Assembly (NCBI RefSeq): GCF_043641665.1
Contig: NC_092194.1
Span: 19,333,798 to 19,397,797 of the forward strand
Length of the DNA stretch: 64,000 bases
Source of the DNA: Enoplosus armatus
Taxonomy: Eukaryota > Chordata > Actinopteri > Centrarchiformes > Enoplosidae
Direction of reading: 5' to 3'
The translations under genes were made by a program, and so were the position numbers. This document shows, one piece after another, positions 36,569-48,770 of this stretch; positions within the stretch are counted from its first letter, which is position 1; each line of letters starts with the position of its first letter. The notes below the pieces were generated by a model that was not told where the DNA came from, ran no database searches, and saw only the letters and a program-made list of their open reading frames with translations.

Positions 36569-37582
36569 TCAGCAGTGCTCAGCAGAGTCATCAGACACGT
36601 CAATGTCCACGTCCAGGTCGGAGAACTCCTCATCCTCATCTCCTTCATCTCCGTGGCCTTGAGATCCGGGACTTTTAGGCGGAACAGCCAGGCCCAGTTT
36701 GGCCAGCTTGGCCTGCTGTTGCTCCAGACTCTGTTTGCGCCACTTGATGCGTCGGTTCTGGAACCAGACTTTGACCTGGAGACGAAAGACGAGATGCATA
36801 TTAGAAATATTGTGGAAATGTGTGTAAATAAGTTCAGTGAGGCTTCACGTTTAATGCCTAAATTCTGATTTTCCGTCTGTTTTTATTTACCTGAGCTTCT
36901 GTGAGCTGTAGAGCCGAGGCCAGGAGGAACCTCTCGGATCCGACCATGTACTGCTGCCGCGCAAACTCCTTCTCCAGCCGGGACAGCTGCTCGCTGGTGA
37001 AGCTCGTGCGCATCCGTTTCGACTTCCCACCTTTCGTTTTGAAGGAGTGCAGCCCCGCGTTGACTTTGGACATTGAAGCTGCAAAGAAGAGAGGGCAAGT
37101 TTAATCACACTGCACCGTGAACACGGTTTGACACTTAGACTCGTCTCGCTCCGACAGATCCGGCAAGTAATGAAGAGAAAACTCCATTTACCTTGTGCGT
37201 AAAATGCTCCACGGCACGATGTCTGGTAGGTGAAAGGCGGGCAGCAGTAGACTGAATATCCAGGTTGTGTGTGGACCGCAGAGTGCAGCATGTTTGGTGA
37301 GTAGACGTAAGGTGCTGTCGCCATCGGTAAGCCTACGTGTCCGGTGAGAGACAGAACTGGAGCTGCTGGTTGATATTTCTCTCCGCAGTGAGTAGGACTC
37401 GTCCGGCAGCTGCTTGTGTCCTCCGGCTTGGCGAGCAAAGCATCAATAGTGAAAGATTTTCCACTTGGAGGCTTCGTTGACGACCCGCACTGGCTCCCCT
37501 GGTACTGCGGGTACAGCGATGCCGGTGCGTAATTACGCACGGAGTATCCATAAGCGCCGACTGGTCTGTTCGACAACTGCAT
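36569..37582 (-). CDS. noto: Notochord homeobox protein NOTO (floating head type)
   Basis: Three exons on the minus strand: 37582-37192, 37078-36891 and 36775-36569 (stop TGA). Together they make 786 nt, 261 residues. Introns are only 113 and 115 bp, phase 1 (codon 131) and phase 0 (after homeodomain residue 44). Residues 44-54, [11 protein letters not shown], form an EH1-like repressor motif. The homeodomain spans 150-209 ([19 protein letters not shown]...[14 protein letters not shown]) with Gln at position 50. The C-terminus is strongly acidic ([22 protein letters not shown]). NOT-class proteins are nuclear repressors needed for notochord fate; the zebrafish gene is floating head. The ATG at 37582 was chosen because the next in-frame ATG upstream (37693) is part of the TATA box. 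noto is in tandem with emx1, about 9.7 kb from it. Confidence 0.94.
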
Positions 37583-37691
37583 TCTGCCAGTTGTTGAAAA
37601 AATAAGATGTCGAAGGTAGAAAACGCAGAAAACAAGTTGTCGCTCCAAGTGCAGCTGGAAGGTGAATGCTGCTCCTCTGCGGAGAGTCCTC

Positions 37692-37698
37692 ATTTATA
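37692..37698 (-). promoter_or_regulatory. TATA box of noto
   Basis: The minus-strand TATAAAT, 110 bp upstream of the chosen start codon, predicts transcription from about 37665. A CCCCCCCACCGG stretch follows upstream. A TATA promoter fits a strongly and briefly expressed developmental gene. Confidence 0.6.
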
Positions 37699-39374
37699 CT
37701 CTGGCCGGACACAGAGGTGTCAACTGCCCCCCCACCGGTCCTTTGTCTTTCTAAGTAGCAGATGAGAGAAACGAACATCCCGACAACGTATCCAATTAAT
37801 TGGTGGAGTAGTACAAGCTGGGATTGTCAAACATCCTAACCCTTTGAATGACAAGGCTTTTGAAGAGTCGTGGGGGCAGGGAACTCAAGAGATTTACTGG
37901 GCTACAAATTCTTGCATGGATCTTAAGTCCAAATGTAATCATTACCGCTGGGAAAGCCTTGATGTTACCAAATCATCTTATTTGGAGCCTTTTAAGTCCT
38001 GGCTGGCCGACAGATGCTTTAAGCAGCGTAACAAGTCGCTTCACAATTGGAGGCCGACTTCAAGCTGTAATTTACAGAGAATCTCCTGTGTTGGTTTATA
38101 CTTCTTTTATCCTCTTTGATTTGAAACGTTTTCAACCTTCCAATTCAGGAACATCCAGGGCTTTAATTTATGTTTTTTCTCAACCAGTTGTAAATCAGGA
38201 ATCACCCCTGAATGTAAACAGTCCATCATCTTTTTCCTGTATAAAATGATTGCGCTCTATTTCCAAAGTGTGTATTTTAACAGCAGCGGTGTCGCTCTTA
38301 AAACTGAGTAACTGCCCTGCGTAATTGAGGCGTCAAATTCAGCGGGTCGGGTGTGGTGACAGAGTGGTGCTGCTGGTTTAACCAAAGTGCAACTCCACTA
38401 ATCTCAGCCACTGCGTTAATCCACAGGTTGATCCGTCCCGTCCTTTGAATGTCGCTGCTCAGGCTGAGAAAGGCCTCTGGTTGATTCCTAAAACAATCCA
38501 AGTGGATCTAAAGCCTTAAATCTGCGGTGGATTCGTTTCTCATGTATAAATACAAAATGTCTTGTGAATTATTAATGAATTAAACGAACACCGTTCCCCA
38601 CGGATGTCGCACTTGGAGAGGAGGCCCTTATTGTGAAATACATTTTGCGCAGGAAAGATCATCCTGCTTTGTTTGATCGGTTTCTCAGTTTCTCGGTTTG
38701 GAGATGAAGCGCTCTGCGGCTTCTTTGAAGGAAGTGATTTGCTTTCTTACACTACCCGAGGACAGAGACATCCTCTCTTTCAACTTGGATTATTGCCAGC
38801 TCTGCAAACTCTCCAGGCTCATTTCCATCATTTGGAGGTGGCAGAGAGTTTCTCCAGAGCCTTAAGTAACTGTTAAAACACATTTAAACACCGAAGCGAA
38901 CCGCTGTCTCCCTTTGACCTCGCAGCGCTTTATTTATTCTCTTTCACTGACACTAGAATGTCTAATGAAGAGGGCAAACACAGACTTTCTCGACCTGCCC
39001 TGAACAATAAGGATGCTTCTTCTGATGCCTCTACGACCGGACCACCCACCCCAGGACCGGTGTTTGCTGGCGTGCACTGCAAAAAACCTCTGTCCTGACA
39101 AGTCGTTTAATTCACGTTTAATGTTGAAACCTTTATCAAACATAAAAGCTTGGAGTTTATTGCAAGATTCCAGATGTTTTGTAATCAAATCAGCTTGAAA
39201 CAAGTAACTAATTAAATAAGCTTTCATTTGGCATTGAGCTCACATTAGAGACAATCTAATCAGAATAAGTGACATTCACTCAGCTTTGTCAAGCCTGTCA
39301 GAATGAATATGATAGTTGAGTGTCCAGTTGTGGAAACCTGTTGCAGTGTGGAAGGATTGGCAGAAAACAAACAA

Positions 39375-39625
39375 ACTATTTTGATAAACAAATTAATCCT
39401 TAAAGTAAAAAGGCAAAAAGTTCCAGCTCGTCAAATGTGAATTTGTGCTGTTTTTCTATGAAAGTAAAGTGAGTATCTTTTGGTTTTGGACTGTTGTTTG
39501 GATAAAACAAGACATTTGAAAGCATCACCTTGAGCTCTGGGAACTCTTGGTGGACATTTTTTAGACATTTCAAATGCTAAATGATTAATTGATAATGAAA
39601 ATAATTGTTAGTTGCAACCCTAATT
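39375..39625 (-). repeat. 'GCTGCAACTAAC' family repeat, reversed
   Basis: It ends on the + strand with 'GATTAATTGATAATGAAAAT' and 'TGTTAGTTGCAACCCT', the reverse of the family start. Upstream limits are approximate. Confidence 0.5.
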
Positions 39626-40419
39626 GCCACACCAAGTGGGGAAGACCTGTATTGTCCCTGCACACCTGAACTCCACTGACATGTCTTGCCTCACAAAACA
39701 GAGTTTTTGTCATGATATCAGGAGTGAAACCTCCGTGTCCTCTAATGACAGAGACCTGCAGTGCTGCTGCAGGGACGGCAACATGCCCTCCTTGTGTATT
39801 GGAGCCAGACAAGGAATACACGGACCATTGTCCCAGAGAGTCCTCTTTTCATAGTCATGGCCCGAGAGGAGAAAGAAGCTGAAGGGCTTCTCTCTAATAG
39901 CTCTACGGGCCATCCTTCCCAAATGAGGCTCTCACCATCAGCACTCATTCATTCGGTATCTGGTTGGTTACATGCAAAAGTGGTGGCTCATTTTTAGTCA
40001 CTTCTTCTGGGAATGGTGCATAACTCCAAAACATTATAGGGTCTACATTTAAATACTTCAAAACGTCCCACTGTTACTGAAGCAACTTGTACAAACAAAA
40101 CTACAGCTATAAAATCAATCAATTATACATCATCAAATGCTCACACGCTCTCCTGCATACTAAAGGTAGTTGTTTACGGCACACTGTATTACATTAGCAA
40201 AAATAACAGGCATTGGGCATGTGTTGGATATTAAAGATACAGAAATATGTTTTTATAGAACAATACATTTGCATATAAAACATCTCAGTTCTGCTGTGCA
40301 GTTGTTACACAATAAAACAGAAGTCATTTATTTAACTTCATGTAAGCAAGCATTCACTTTTATAGAACATTCATAGTCTGAAGAATCATTTTAGATTTTC
40401 TTTCACCTGTGATGCAGTC

Positions 40420-40850
40420 AGTGAAGTATTTTAATCATTTATTTAAGTAGCACTACTGCACTACAAAAAAATACTCTGTTACGTGTCCTGTTTTCAAGAT
40501 TTTACTTATATAAAAGTACAGAAGTGTTATGAGTAAAATGTGCTCTCAAAGTTTCAAAAATAAAATATGCAGGATGGATAGTGTTATAACATAAATATTA
40601 CTGGTTCATACCGACGCATTAACATGGTTTCAGCATTTTATTGTTGTGGATGGAAGAGTTTGGGCTACAGTGCTTGTGCTTGACATTTGTTTTTGATATT
40701 TATCTTAATAACTTTTGAAAGATTTAACCAGAGACTATAACTGTCATGTAAATGTAGTGGCGTCAAAAGTACAGTATTTCCTTCTGAAATGTAGTAACCT
40801 CGTCTATAGTCTTCTGCTCTGATCCAGAACAATGTGCAAATGCAACAGCT
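40420..40850 (+). repeat. AAGTACT-family (hAT-type) repeat, decayed
   Basis: It contains TTTAAGTAGCACTAC, TTTTACTTATATAAAAGTACAG, AAAAGTACAGTATTTCC and TCTGAAATGTAGT, shared with 46792-46985, 48470-48770, 51989-52250 and 54645-55060. Ends are not preserved. Confidence 0.5.
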
Positions 40851-42841
40851 GTGAGCTTTAATGCCTCTGCAGAAAGTATCTTACTGTGAGGAGTTTTAAA
40901 GAGCAAACAATGGATGCTTGATAAGGATGACTGATATGGGAGTTATGGTATATGACAGAAATAAGAGGGACAGAGAGGAGAAAGTCTTACGCTCAGTTCT
41001 CTCTCACCTTCCAGCTCAGTTCACACATGATTGAATGAAACAAAAGCTCTGGAGAAACACTGTCATCATTATTATTATTGAGGTGAAAGGGGGAGAGTTT
41101 TCTCACCTGCCCGACACATTTAACGGGCACTGTAACCTCGGCCTTTCCTGTCCACGCACATCCATCGCTAATGAGTTTATGAAGCCATTTACAGAACGAT
41201 CCAGAACGACCTGCCTCTGCCACCTTGCTGCTGGGACTGGGGGCTCATTACTGGGACCTGCTGGGCCTTGGCCCTCACCTTGACTATGAATGGGAGTCCA
41301 GTAAAAAGGGCAGGTACGCTCCGTCTGGCTCCAATACACATTCAGGCTTCAGCACGAGGAGCCTGATGTGAAGTTACATCTGAAACACCTGCTCCTTTTT
41401 TAAATGAGCCCCCCCCAATTATTACGTTTTACGTTAGATGCAAGCTGCAGGTGAAAGAAAAATGTGCCTAATTATTCATTTTATTGAATAAATAATAAGA
41501 TTTGTTGAAAGAAGACAGCCATCTGTCTATCTGGGATAAGAATAAAGTGAGTTACAGTTTTCTACTTCAGTCATTTACTTTGATAACTCACTAATGAACC
41601 TCCTTCATAGTGCACCAATGTGAGACAAGGAAAACTATCTAAAAACATGTCTGAACATGCACACCTGTTTGACAAATGCCCAACTTTAAACATTTAGTTG
41701 TGTCTCAGTATTGATAGTATATGAAGTATTCCTGTTCGTAAGGTTTTATAAGAGTTTGTGACATTGTTTTGAGAATTGAAATGAGTCTTTTGGGGCAAGT
41801 CCAAGTCCAAGTCAAGTCTTGTCCAAGCAAGTCTCTCGCCGGGTCTTTGAGTGCTGACCGGTGCACTGATAACATCAGTTTAACCTTTTGCTATTAAAGC
41901 TGTTAATAGTGTGTTTCATGTAGCTGACACAATTACACATTTCAAGATGCGAGGAACACACAAAGGCTGCAAGGGATTCTGGGACTCTGTTTATTTTGTA
42001 GTTTCCTGTAAATCCAGTCTCATGGTGGTGAAATCTAAAGGTCCCATTTTTAAATCTACAGCTCTTTTAAAAGCTTAAACAATAATAATTAACACCAAGC
42101 AGTTCGTATGACCAGAGTGTCATGGACTGTGGCTGCATGTGAATAGTTTCACCGTACAGGACCCCAACTTGAAACTAAGAGGGACAGAAATAGCAATAAA
42201 AGTGAGAATTTGTATCCTGTCAAAGTGCCCTGAAACCTTTGAGCCCTGCTCTCTCTCTCTCTGTAACATGTGCTACATTAACACACAATCAGCTAAATGG
42301 TTAAAATGTGAAATGAACTGACTAATTCCAGCACTGATTCCACCTCTTTTGCATTCTGTGTGTTTTTCATTTACATGTGTGGCAGGAGGGAGGACCTCCA
42401 CTCACTGCAGCTCGGTCCTGCAGCTAAGAGAACCATTAGCATCGACACCAGCGCTGTGAAGTGCTGCTGTACGAGCTGCTCTCTCTGGGCTAATAGTGGC
42501 CCTTTAGGCCAGAGAGTCCTCCATCCACTCGCAGAAATGACCCATGGACGGTCATTACCGACTTAATGAGGGATTAACTTTCTCCCTGAACGGTATCTGT
42601 TGGTTGGTCAGGAGGATGAGTGTATTGGACCTGTCTGACACTGCAGGCCACTACACCACTGAGCTGAGCAGAGTTACCTGCTGTAAAGGATGTTTGGCAT
42701 CAGAATGGCTTTTAGTTGGCATGTAGAGTTCATATAGGACTTTTTATTTGAAGGATTAAAGGAAAGCTTCCGTATAGTGCAGAGAGGGAGACACAACACG
42801 CTGAACAACAACAGTATTCAAATCATTTGAGATGGTAACTT

Positions 42842-43205
42842 TTTTAGCCGCGCTCACAGCGTGGGTCTAAGGATGGCAGTGTTGGCCTGTCGGTTGGCCT
42901 CATTCATGGACTTTTCCTCTCGTGCCAACACGAGGTTCGCATGTGATTTGTAGTGATTGTTTTAAACAACTCTTGGATGGATCGCCATGAAATGTGGTTC
43001 ATACACGTTCCCCACAGGATGACTTGTAAGGACTTTGTTGATCTCCTGACTTCATCTCTAGCGCCATCATCTCATTCGTCCAATTTTTTATTTTACGACC
43101 AAATACCTGCAAAAATAATGACATTCCCATCAACCTCAGCTGGACTTTGGCAATTATTAGCATGCTAAACTAAGCTGGTGAACATGGTACAAATTATACC
43201 ACAGA
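42842..43205. repeat. Dispersed repeat, copy 2 (related to 4355-4740)
   Basis: It begins AGCCGCGCTCACAGCGTGG and shares 'TTGGATGGAT.G', 'ACCAAATACCTGCAAAA', 'TTCCCATCAACCTCAGC' and 'GCATGCTAAACTAAG' in order with the copy in sfxn5. Confidence 0.55.
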
Positions 43206-43473
43206 AAACAGAACCAGCTGTTAGCATGTTGATGTTTTGGCTCAACGCGCAGCTCGTAGCACGGCTGTACACTCTTAGTCTTGATGCATTTTCATGCAGT
43301 TTATTGCTCTGTTGTCTCTCAGCTGATGGAGCGGATTATTGGAAGTTTAGCGACTGAAATGTTGTACAGCTGATTCTATATTTCGGTCAACTGCAGTAAA
43401 GCAAATAAAGAATATCTACACACTGGACGATAGCTGCCAAACTTGATTAGACTGAACAGGCAACGTTTGTCTG

Positions 43474-43920
43474 TTAAAGGACTAGTTCAACATTTGCTGA
43501 GAGTTAGACGAGAGGATCGATCCCACTGTCTGTCTGTAAGTGATCACCCTCAGATCATCACATTCCACTTAACTCAGGCCTTCTGCACTTTGCTCTGCTG
43601 CCCCTACATGAACCAAACTAGCAGGTGCACTTGAAGCCGTCCAGGAGCTTCGGCTTTGCACTTGGTGATTAAAACAGGGCCTTTTGTTTGAAAGCTCCTT
43701 TTGCTAATTCATCAGCTGCATCGTTTGTACATCAGGTCCTAGTTGCTGAAGGTTTAGCAGACTCACATAAATTTGATCGAAAGGTCCTCGAGGTTTGTGT
43801 TGATTTTAGACTTTACATCGCCGCAGTGGAATCTGAACAAATACCCGCTCTCTTTGGTTTACTAAGCTAAGCTAACCAGCTGTAGCTTCATGTTTACTGT
43901 TCAGATGTGTGCAGATGCTC
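43474..43920. repeat. Inverted-arm repeat related to 53340-53780, damaged
   Basis: The left side reads 'TGAGAGTTAGACGAGAGGATCGAT.CCACT'. The right side, reversed, gives 'GAAGCTACAGCTGGTTAGCTTAGC'. Both blocks are found in the better preserved copy at 53340-53780. Confidence 0.45.
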
Positions 43921-43980
43921 TTCAGTTAGTGGAACTTTCCTTTACATTTCTTTTTTCTTATAAACTTTATGTTTAATTTA

Positions 43981-43997
43981 CCCCCCCCCCCCCCCCC
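43981..43997 (+). repeat. Poly-C tract (17 C)
   Basis: A pure C homopolymer. Another of 15 C lies at 44386-44400. Confidence 0.9.
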
Positions 43998-44815
43998 TTC
44001 TCTGCTGTGGACACGCATGAACATGTTTAGGTCACAGCGTTAACGGTTTGATTCTAAAGTTTATGCAGAAGTTCATCGTGCATTTTTAACTGAAATATGG
44101 TCACTGCCAAACCCAAAACTGCCAATATGTTGTCTGGAAAAGTTAGAGGTCGGCTGGTCACCACGGGGGGATTTCATGAATCATTTTGTAGAACGTTGAC
44201 ACTTTCTCTCGCGGTAGATTTGTCATTATAAAATGTCTGCTGTACCACTGTAGTCCCAGTAACTTCATGAATGCATAAAATGTAAATGCTGTTGACATTT
44301 CACATCTTTGCTGATTTGTAAAGCTACAATCATTGCAGTGTTTTAAAGGGGCCCCTTCCCAGGTGCTTTGAGGGCTCTGTGGAGACCCCCCCCCCCCCCC
44401 ATTTAATGGAGGTGAGAATTGGCGGGTTGGACTTTAACACTTGACCTCTGTTTACACTTCCTGTGGGTGTCAGGGCTCGTCCATAAAGCGCTGCTTGCAG
44501 GCCTCTGCCGCACTGAAAGGAGACAGAGAGCGGCCGATGCACCCTGGCGCTGCGAGCTGAATGCGCTGCTGCTCCTGGGCTGTGATTATGAGGACAGGCC
44601 ATTTCCTCTCTTCACATTCTCTGTTTGCTTATATTACTGCCACACTTCCTCGACCCCCCACACACACACCTCCTCGGGCCTTTTATAGGAAGATGATGAC
44701 AAACCTGCATATTCAGCCTGACTTGTTCTCAGCTTCGCTGTCTGGTTTTAATGAGGATTTAATGGATGTTTTCAGTCAGAAATGTAGAACGTAGTGTATT
44801 TTGGACTCTTGTATC

Positions 44816-45085
44816 TTTGTAGGGATGCAATTAGTGATCATTTTCTTGATTAATCGATGAATCGTTTGGTCGATAGAAGGTCAGAAAACTGTGAGAAATA
44901 ACCATCACAGTTTCAGAGAGCCCAAGATGACGTCTTCAGATCGCTGTTCATATTCAACGTAAGAAAAGTAAATCTTACATTTGAGAATGGAGAAACATTT
45001 TACATTTAAAAACAATGAACTGATTCTATGAATAGTTCCCTTTTACTTTCCTGTTGATCAACTAATCGTTTCAATATTTCTTTCA
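44816..45085 (+). repeat. 'GCTGCAACTAAC' family repeat
   Basis: It starts 'TAGGGATGCAATTAGTGATC' and runs through 'TTGATTAATCGATGAATCG', 'GAGCCCAAGATGACGTCTTC' and 'GTTGATCAACTAATCG'. It is a recognisable diverged copy. Confidence 0.5.
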
Positions 45086-46119
45086 AATATCTTCCAGACC
45101 CATTGATACTGAAAATCTGTCTCAAAAATAAATGTAAATATTATAATTTAACATGGAAATATATGACATTCATAATAAATCGGAAGAGTAATTTTATAAT
45201 ACTTATTAGTTATTCATTATGAAATATGTGACTACAGTTAGTTCATATCTCTCTCTAAGCATTGTGCAGCAGGTGTGTAGCAAGAATACTGAGTACAAAT
45301 ACAGAATATTAATCGTTTATAATATGCAATTCTTCAAATAGCCTCAGCTTATCTTCACTGTAGCGCGTCAACGTCGTCAAAAAGAAAATCATGTGTCTCA
45401 AAATTTTACTTTTTCAGATGAAGATACTCTAAAGATGTTTAGATACTCCTTTACAGGGAGTATCTAAACATAAAAATACAATAAAACAATGTACTATTCT
45501 GAGAATTATATACTCAACACACTACAGAGTTATATTTGAAGTGCTTATCATTGTGGATGTCATTATTTATAAGTTTATGTGTCGGAGACTTTAAAGACAC
45601 CTGCAGGGCTCTCGGCTGCAGGTGGTGGAATTATACTCAGGCATCAACAGTGAAACTGAATCTGAAATCTCACATGATGGAAAGGTATATCTGAATGTAT
45701 GAAAACAGCAGAACAGAAATGTAATAATGTGCTTCTGTCTTTAGACTAATATCATTCCCGAGTTAAAGGGTTGCATTCAAGGACCTGCGTGCACTTATCC
45801 GTTATTTATATCCTTGCATGCAAATCATTTAAAGGCTTCTTTCTGGTCACCTGGGCTTGACAATAGAGGCTTGAAGGCACTTTTTCTTGTTGGAACATGT
45901 TACCAGAAAGAGTTTTATCTGTCAAACCACTGTCTGCAATATGCTTTGACTGATTATATAAAGTTACCTCCAAAGGCCCAAAGAGTAATGAGAATAAGAA
46001 ACTCACAAATTCTCTTGAAAGTAGATGGATGTTTTAAAAGATTAGTCTTCTAAATGTCAACAAATCCCATGAAAAGACCAAAATCAACAATGTGTTAGTC
46101 TCTCAGTACTGTCTGACTT

Positions 46120-46242
46120 CACTTCCCTGTCTGTGGCTCTCAGCCACGAGATCATTGGTTCTTACTGAGGACTTAAATCTTGGTTACAAATAGTATATAT
46201 AAAAAGGCTAAACAATTTCCTTAAGCAGCTGGTCACTGTAGT
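46120..46242 (+). repeat. Interspersed repeat fragment (paired with 11868-12018)
   Basis: It shares the opening 'CTGTCTGTGGCTCTCAG' and the closing 'AATTTCCTTAAGCAGCTGG' block ending CACTGTAGTTTTT with the copy inside sfxn5. Confidence 0.5.
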
Positions 46243-46791
46243 TTTTATCAAATGTTACTCAAACATGAGTAAATAGTGCATTTGTTGGGGACTATTTTTA
46301 GTGGCGGATTTATCCACATTTGGTGCTCTAGTGAGTATTTGGGGCTGTGTTGGTGGGATGTGTGTGTGCTCCTCTCTGTAGTGATGCAGCTTCAGGTTTA
46401 CAGCGGTCCCACCTTGGTTGTAGTCTATTGTGTCTGTCCATGTAACGTTGAGCTGAACAGATGACCATCAGAGCCTCCAACAGCAGATCAAAGCAGCGGT
46501 CTCCCCGGAGAAACGCCAAACAAAGACAGATATGCTGACTGTGATGTGGAGGCTGAGTGTTGGGAGCAATAATTAGTGCAGACAGCCCACTTAAAGGCGC
46601 GTTACACCTCACTTCCCTGTCTTTTAACTTATGCAAAGAGTGAAGGACCTGTAGCTAATTTAGTGTTTTTACAAGAGCTGACCGAACACTTCAAACAAGA
46701 CCACACACAGGCTGACAGGTAGACACGAGGTCCGCTGGACATCTGGTGACATCTGGTGGACGAAAGAGGTTCATTTTGTGTCTTAATCCAG

Positions 46792-46985
46792 CTGTGGTGG
46801 AAGAAGTACTCAGATCTGAATCTGCAAAGTAACTAGAAACTGCTGTTGTCAAATAAATGTAGTGGAGTAAAAAGTACAATAATGGAAGAAGTTAAACGTA
46901 GCAGAAAAGGGAAATACTGATACAAGCACCTATAAACTGTATTTCAGTACAGTACTTGTGTAAATGTACTTACATTCCACCACTG
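46792..46985. mobile_element. hAT-type MITE of the AAGTACT family, 194 bp, intact ends
   Basis: The left end is CTGTGGTGGAA and the right end is TTCCACCACTG. A perfect 8-bp target duplication TAATCCAG lies at 46784-46791 and 46986-46993. The interior is rich in AAGTACT/GTACTT units ('GAAGTACTCAGATC', 'CAGTACAGTACTTGTG'). This fits a short deletion derivative of a common teleost hAT family. No coding capacity. Confidence 0.85.
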
Positions 46986-47267
46986 TAATCCAGAGATACT
47001 CAAATATTTTTTGATTGACCAAAATAATATCAGTAATAGTTTATTTATATAGCACTTATTAAAATTACAAAGAACATGGAATATTATGAATAAAAAACAA
47101 CAAAAAGCACTAATAAAACACCAACATGCACACATAAATATTAACAAATATACAAATACATATACACAGACACACATTAGACACCAACACACATTTTGCA
47201 GGACTGAAGACCGAGATACCAGCCGGTGTTTCTTGGAAAAATGGAGTGAAAGTGAAGAAAAGACCTG

Positions 47268-47400
47268 GGCGGCATGGTGGTGCAGTGGCCTAGACCAGGG
47301 TAGAGCGGGTTGGGGGTTTCGATCCCTGTCCAAGTGTCCTTGAGCACGACACTGAACCCTAAGTTGCTCCAGATGGAGGCCAGCACCTTGCACGGCAGCT
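47268..47400 (+). repeat. tRNA-like SINE-type repeat
   Basis: GGGCGGCATGGTGGTGCAGTGG contains a pol III box-A-like TGGTGCAGTGG. It is followed about 45 bp later by TTTCGATCCC, a box-B-like sequence, and then CCTTGAGCACGACACTGAACCC, the body seen in common teleost SINE-like repeats. It is a diverged copy. A similar body fragment lies near 11064-11090. Confidence 0.55.
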
Positions 47401-47867
47401 CGGTCGCCGTCGGTGCGGGAAAACTGGTGATCAAGCAAACACGTCAGTCGAATCTAAAATATGAGGACGCTCATGTTGCTCTTGTCACATTAGCAGGAGG
47501 GCGTTGTGTCTGTTGTGGGTGTGAACGCTGTGAGTTTGGGAAAAGTATAACTTGCTCTTTTATTTATTTGTAGTTCAACGTAAACCAGTGAGAAACATGC
47601 GCCACTTCTTTAACTGTTGTAAAGTTCAACTGTTCCTCATTCTGCTGGACACCAGTCTGTTGCCTGAGAGAACTTCCTGTCTGTGTTCCTGTCTGTGTTC
47701 CTGACTCTCCTTTAAATCAACTGCGTGTAGAATATCTCTTTGTTATATCATCTTTCAAATTATTCTGATGGCACAGGTAGTTGTATGAAAACTGAAACAA
47801 TCCTCCAGACAGCCTGTGCCTCAGTGTCCGCTCATTGCTGTCTGCTACAGTGTCGTTCTTGATCTGA

Positions 47868-47881
47868 CCACTAGATGGCAC
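47868..47881 (+). promoter_or_regulatory. CTCF-type motif (plus orientation)
   Basis: CCACTAGATGGCAC fits all positions of the CTCF core consensus. Confidence 0.5.
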
Positions 47882-48469
47882 TAAAGAAAGGGTTTTTGCC
47901 CATTCCTACATTCAAGTGGCTTTAAAATCAGGGGTCTCTACCCACCAGCCCAGGGGCCACACAATATCAAAAGGCTCCCCACATGTTCAGAATTGACAAC
48001 AACATCCTGCCTGCAAATATGATTTTTTCCCTAATTTTTTTATTTTCTAGTTTTATCGCTCAAATGAAATTTTGCAAGCTGCACTTGTCGACCTGCAGGA
48101 CAGACAGCTTTAAGAGAGGTGGACGACTGATTATTTGTTTGTGGAGTTTAATGTGACTGCAACCTGGCGTTCCTGTTCAACTAGAATACAATCTCAAGCT
48201 GCATCTACTAAACATGCAGCGCGGTATGTTAGATATGAAGGAAGGGAAAGCACAGGCTGATGACTGATAACTGTTGATTAAAGTTAGTAATCACACCTGT
48301 GTTTTCTCTGACGTGTCAGAATATCTGCTGTGAAAAAGGCCCAATGGAGATATCTCAATATCTCATCACTGTTTCACTTTAACATACTTGTATGTGGCAA
48401 ATAATTATATTTATAGTTTATAGTTTTGTAGTTCCACACTTAAATGCTGAGTATTGTATATTGCTGTGT

Positions 48470-48770
48470 AGTAGTGGAAGAAGTATTCAGATCCTAAGTA
48501 AAAGTACTAATACCACACTGTGAAAATACCCCACTACAAGTAGAAGTCCTGCATTCAAAACCTTACTTAAGTAAAAGTATGTATTATCAACAAAATGTAC
48601 AGGAAGAATATGAACATTTCAAAGCTGTCAGACAAATGTAGTGAAGTAGGAAGTTCAATATTTGCCTCTGAAATATAGTGGAGTAGAAGTATACAATTGC
48701 ATGAAATGGATACACACTAAAAAAGTACCTTGAATTTGCGCGTAAGTACAGTAGTCGAGTAAATGCTGTA
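48470..48770 (+). repeat. AAGTACT-family (hAT-type) repeat
   Basis: It starts TAGTGGAAGAAGTATTCAG and carries 'TAAGTAAAAGTACTAATACC', 'AGAAGTCCTGCATTCAAAA' and 'GCGTAAGTACAGTAGTCGAG'. It is a longer copy than 46792-46985; the right end is lost. Confidence 0.65.

Larger units (their letters stand above)
37699..46791. other. Gene-free interval upstream of noto
   Basis: No exon with a recognisable product was found on either strand. 37700-38300 is the noto promoter-proximal flank. Repeat copies lie at about 39375-39625 (reversed GCTGCAACTAAC family), 40420-40850 (AAGTACT family), 42842-43205, 43474-43920 and 44816-45085. Poly-C tracts lie at 43981-43997 and 44386-44400. A CAAGTC-rich patch lies near 41797-41840. 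Repeat-free segments near 38530-38930, 40990-41290, 42380-42540 and 44410-44700 could be regulatory, but nothing specific supports this. Confidence 0.55.

Noticed and set aside
36887..37693. 268-codon minus-strand frame as a single-exon noto
   Set aside because: It reads through the noto intron at 37191 and out of the homeodomain frame. The spliced model restores the complete homeodomain.
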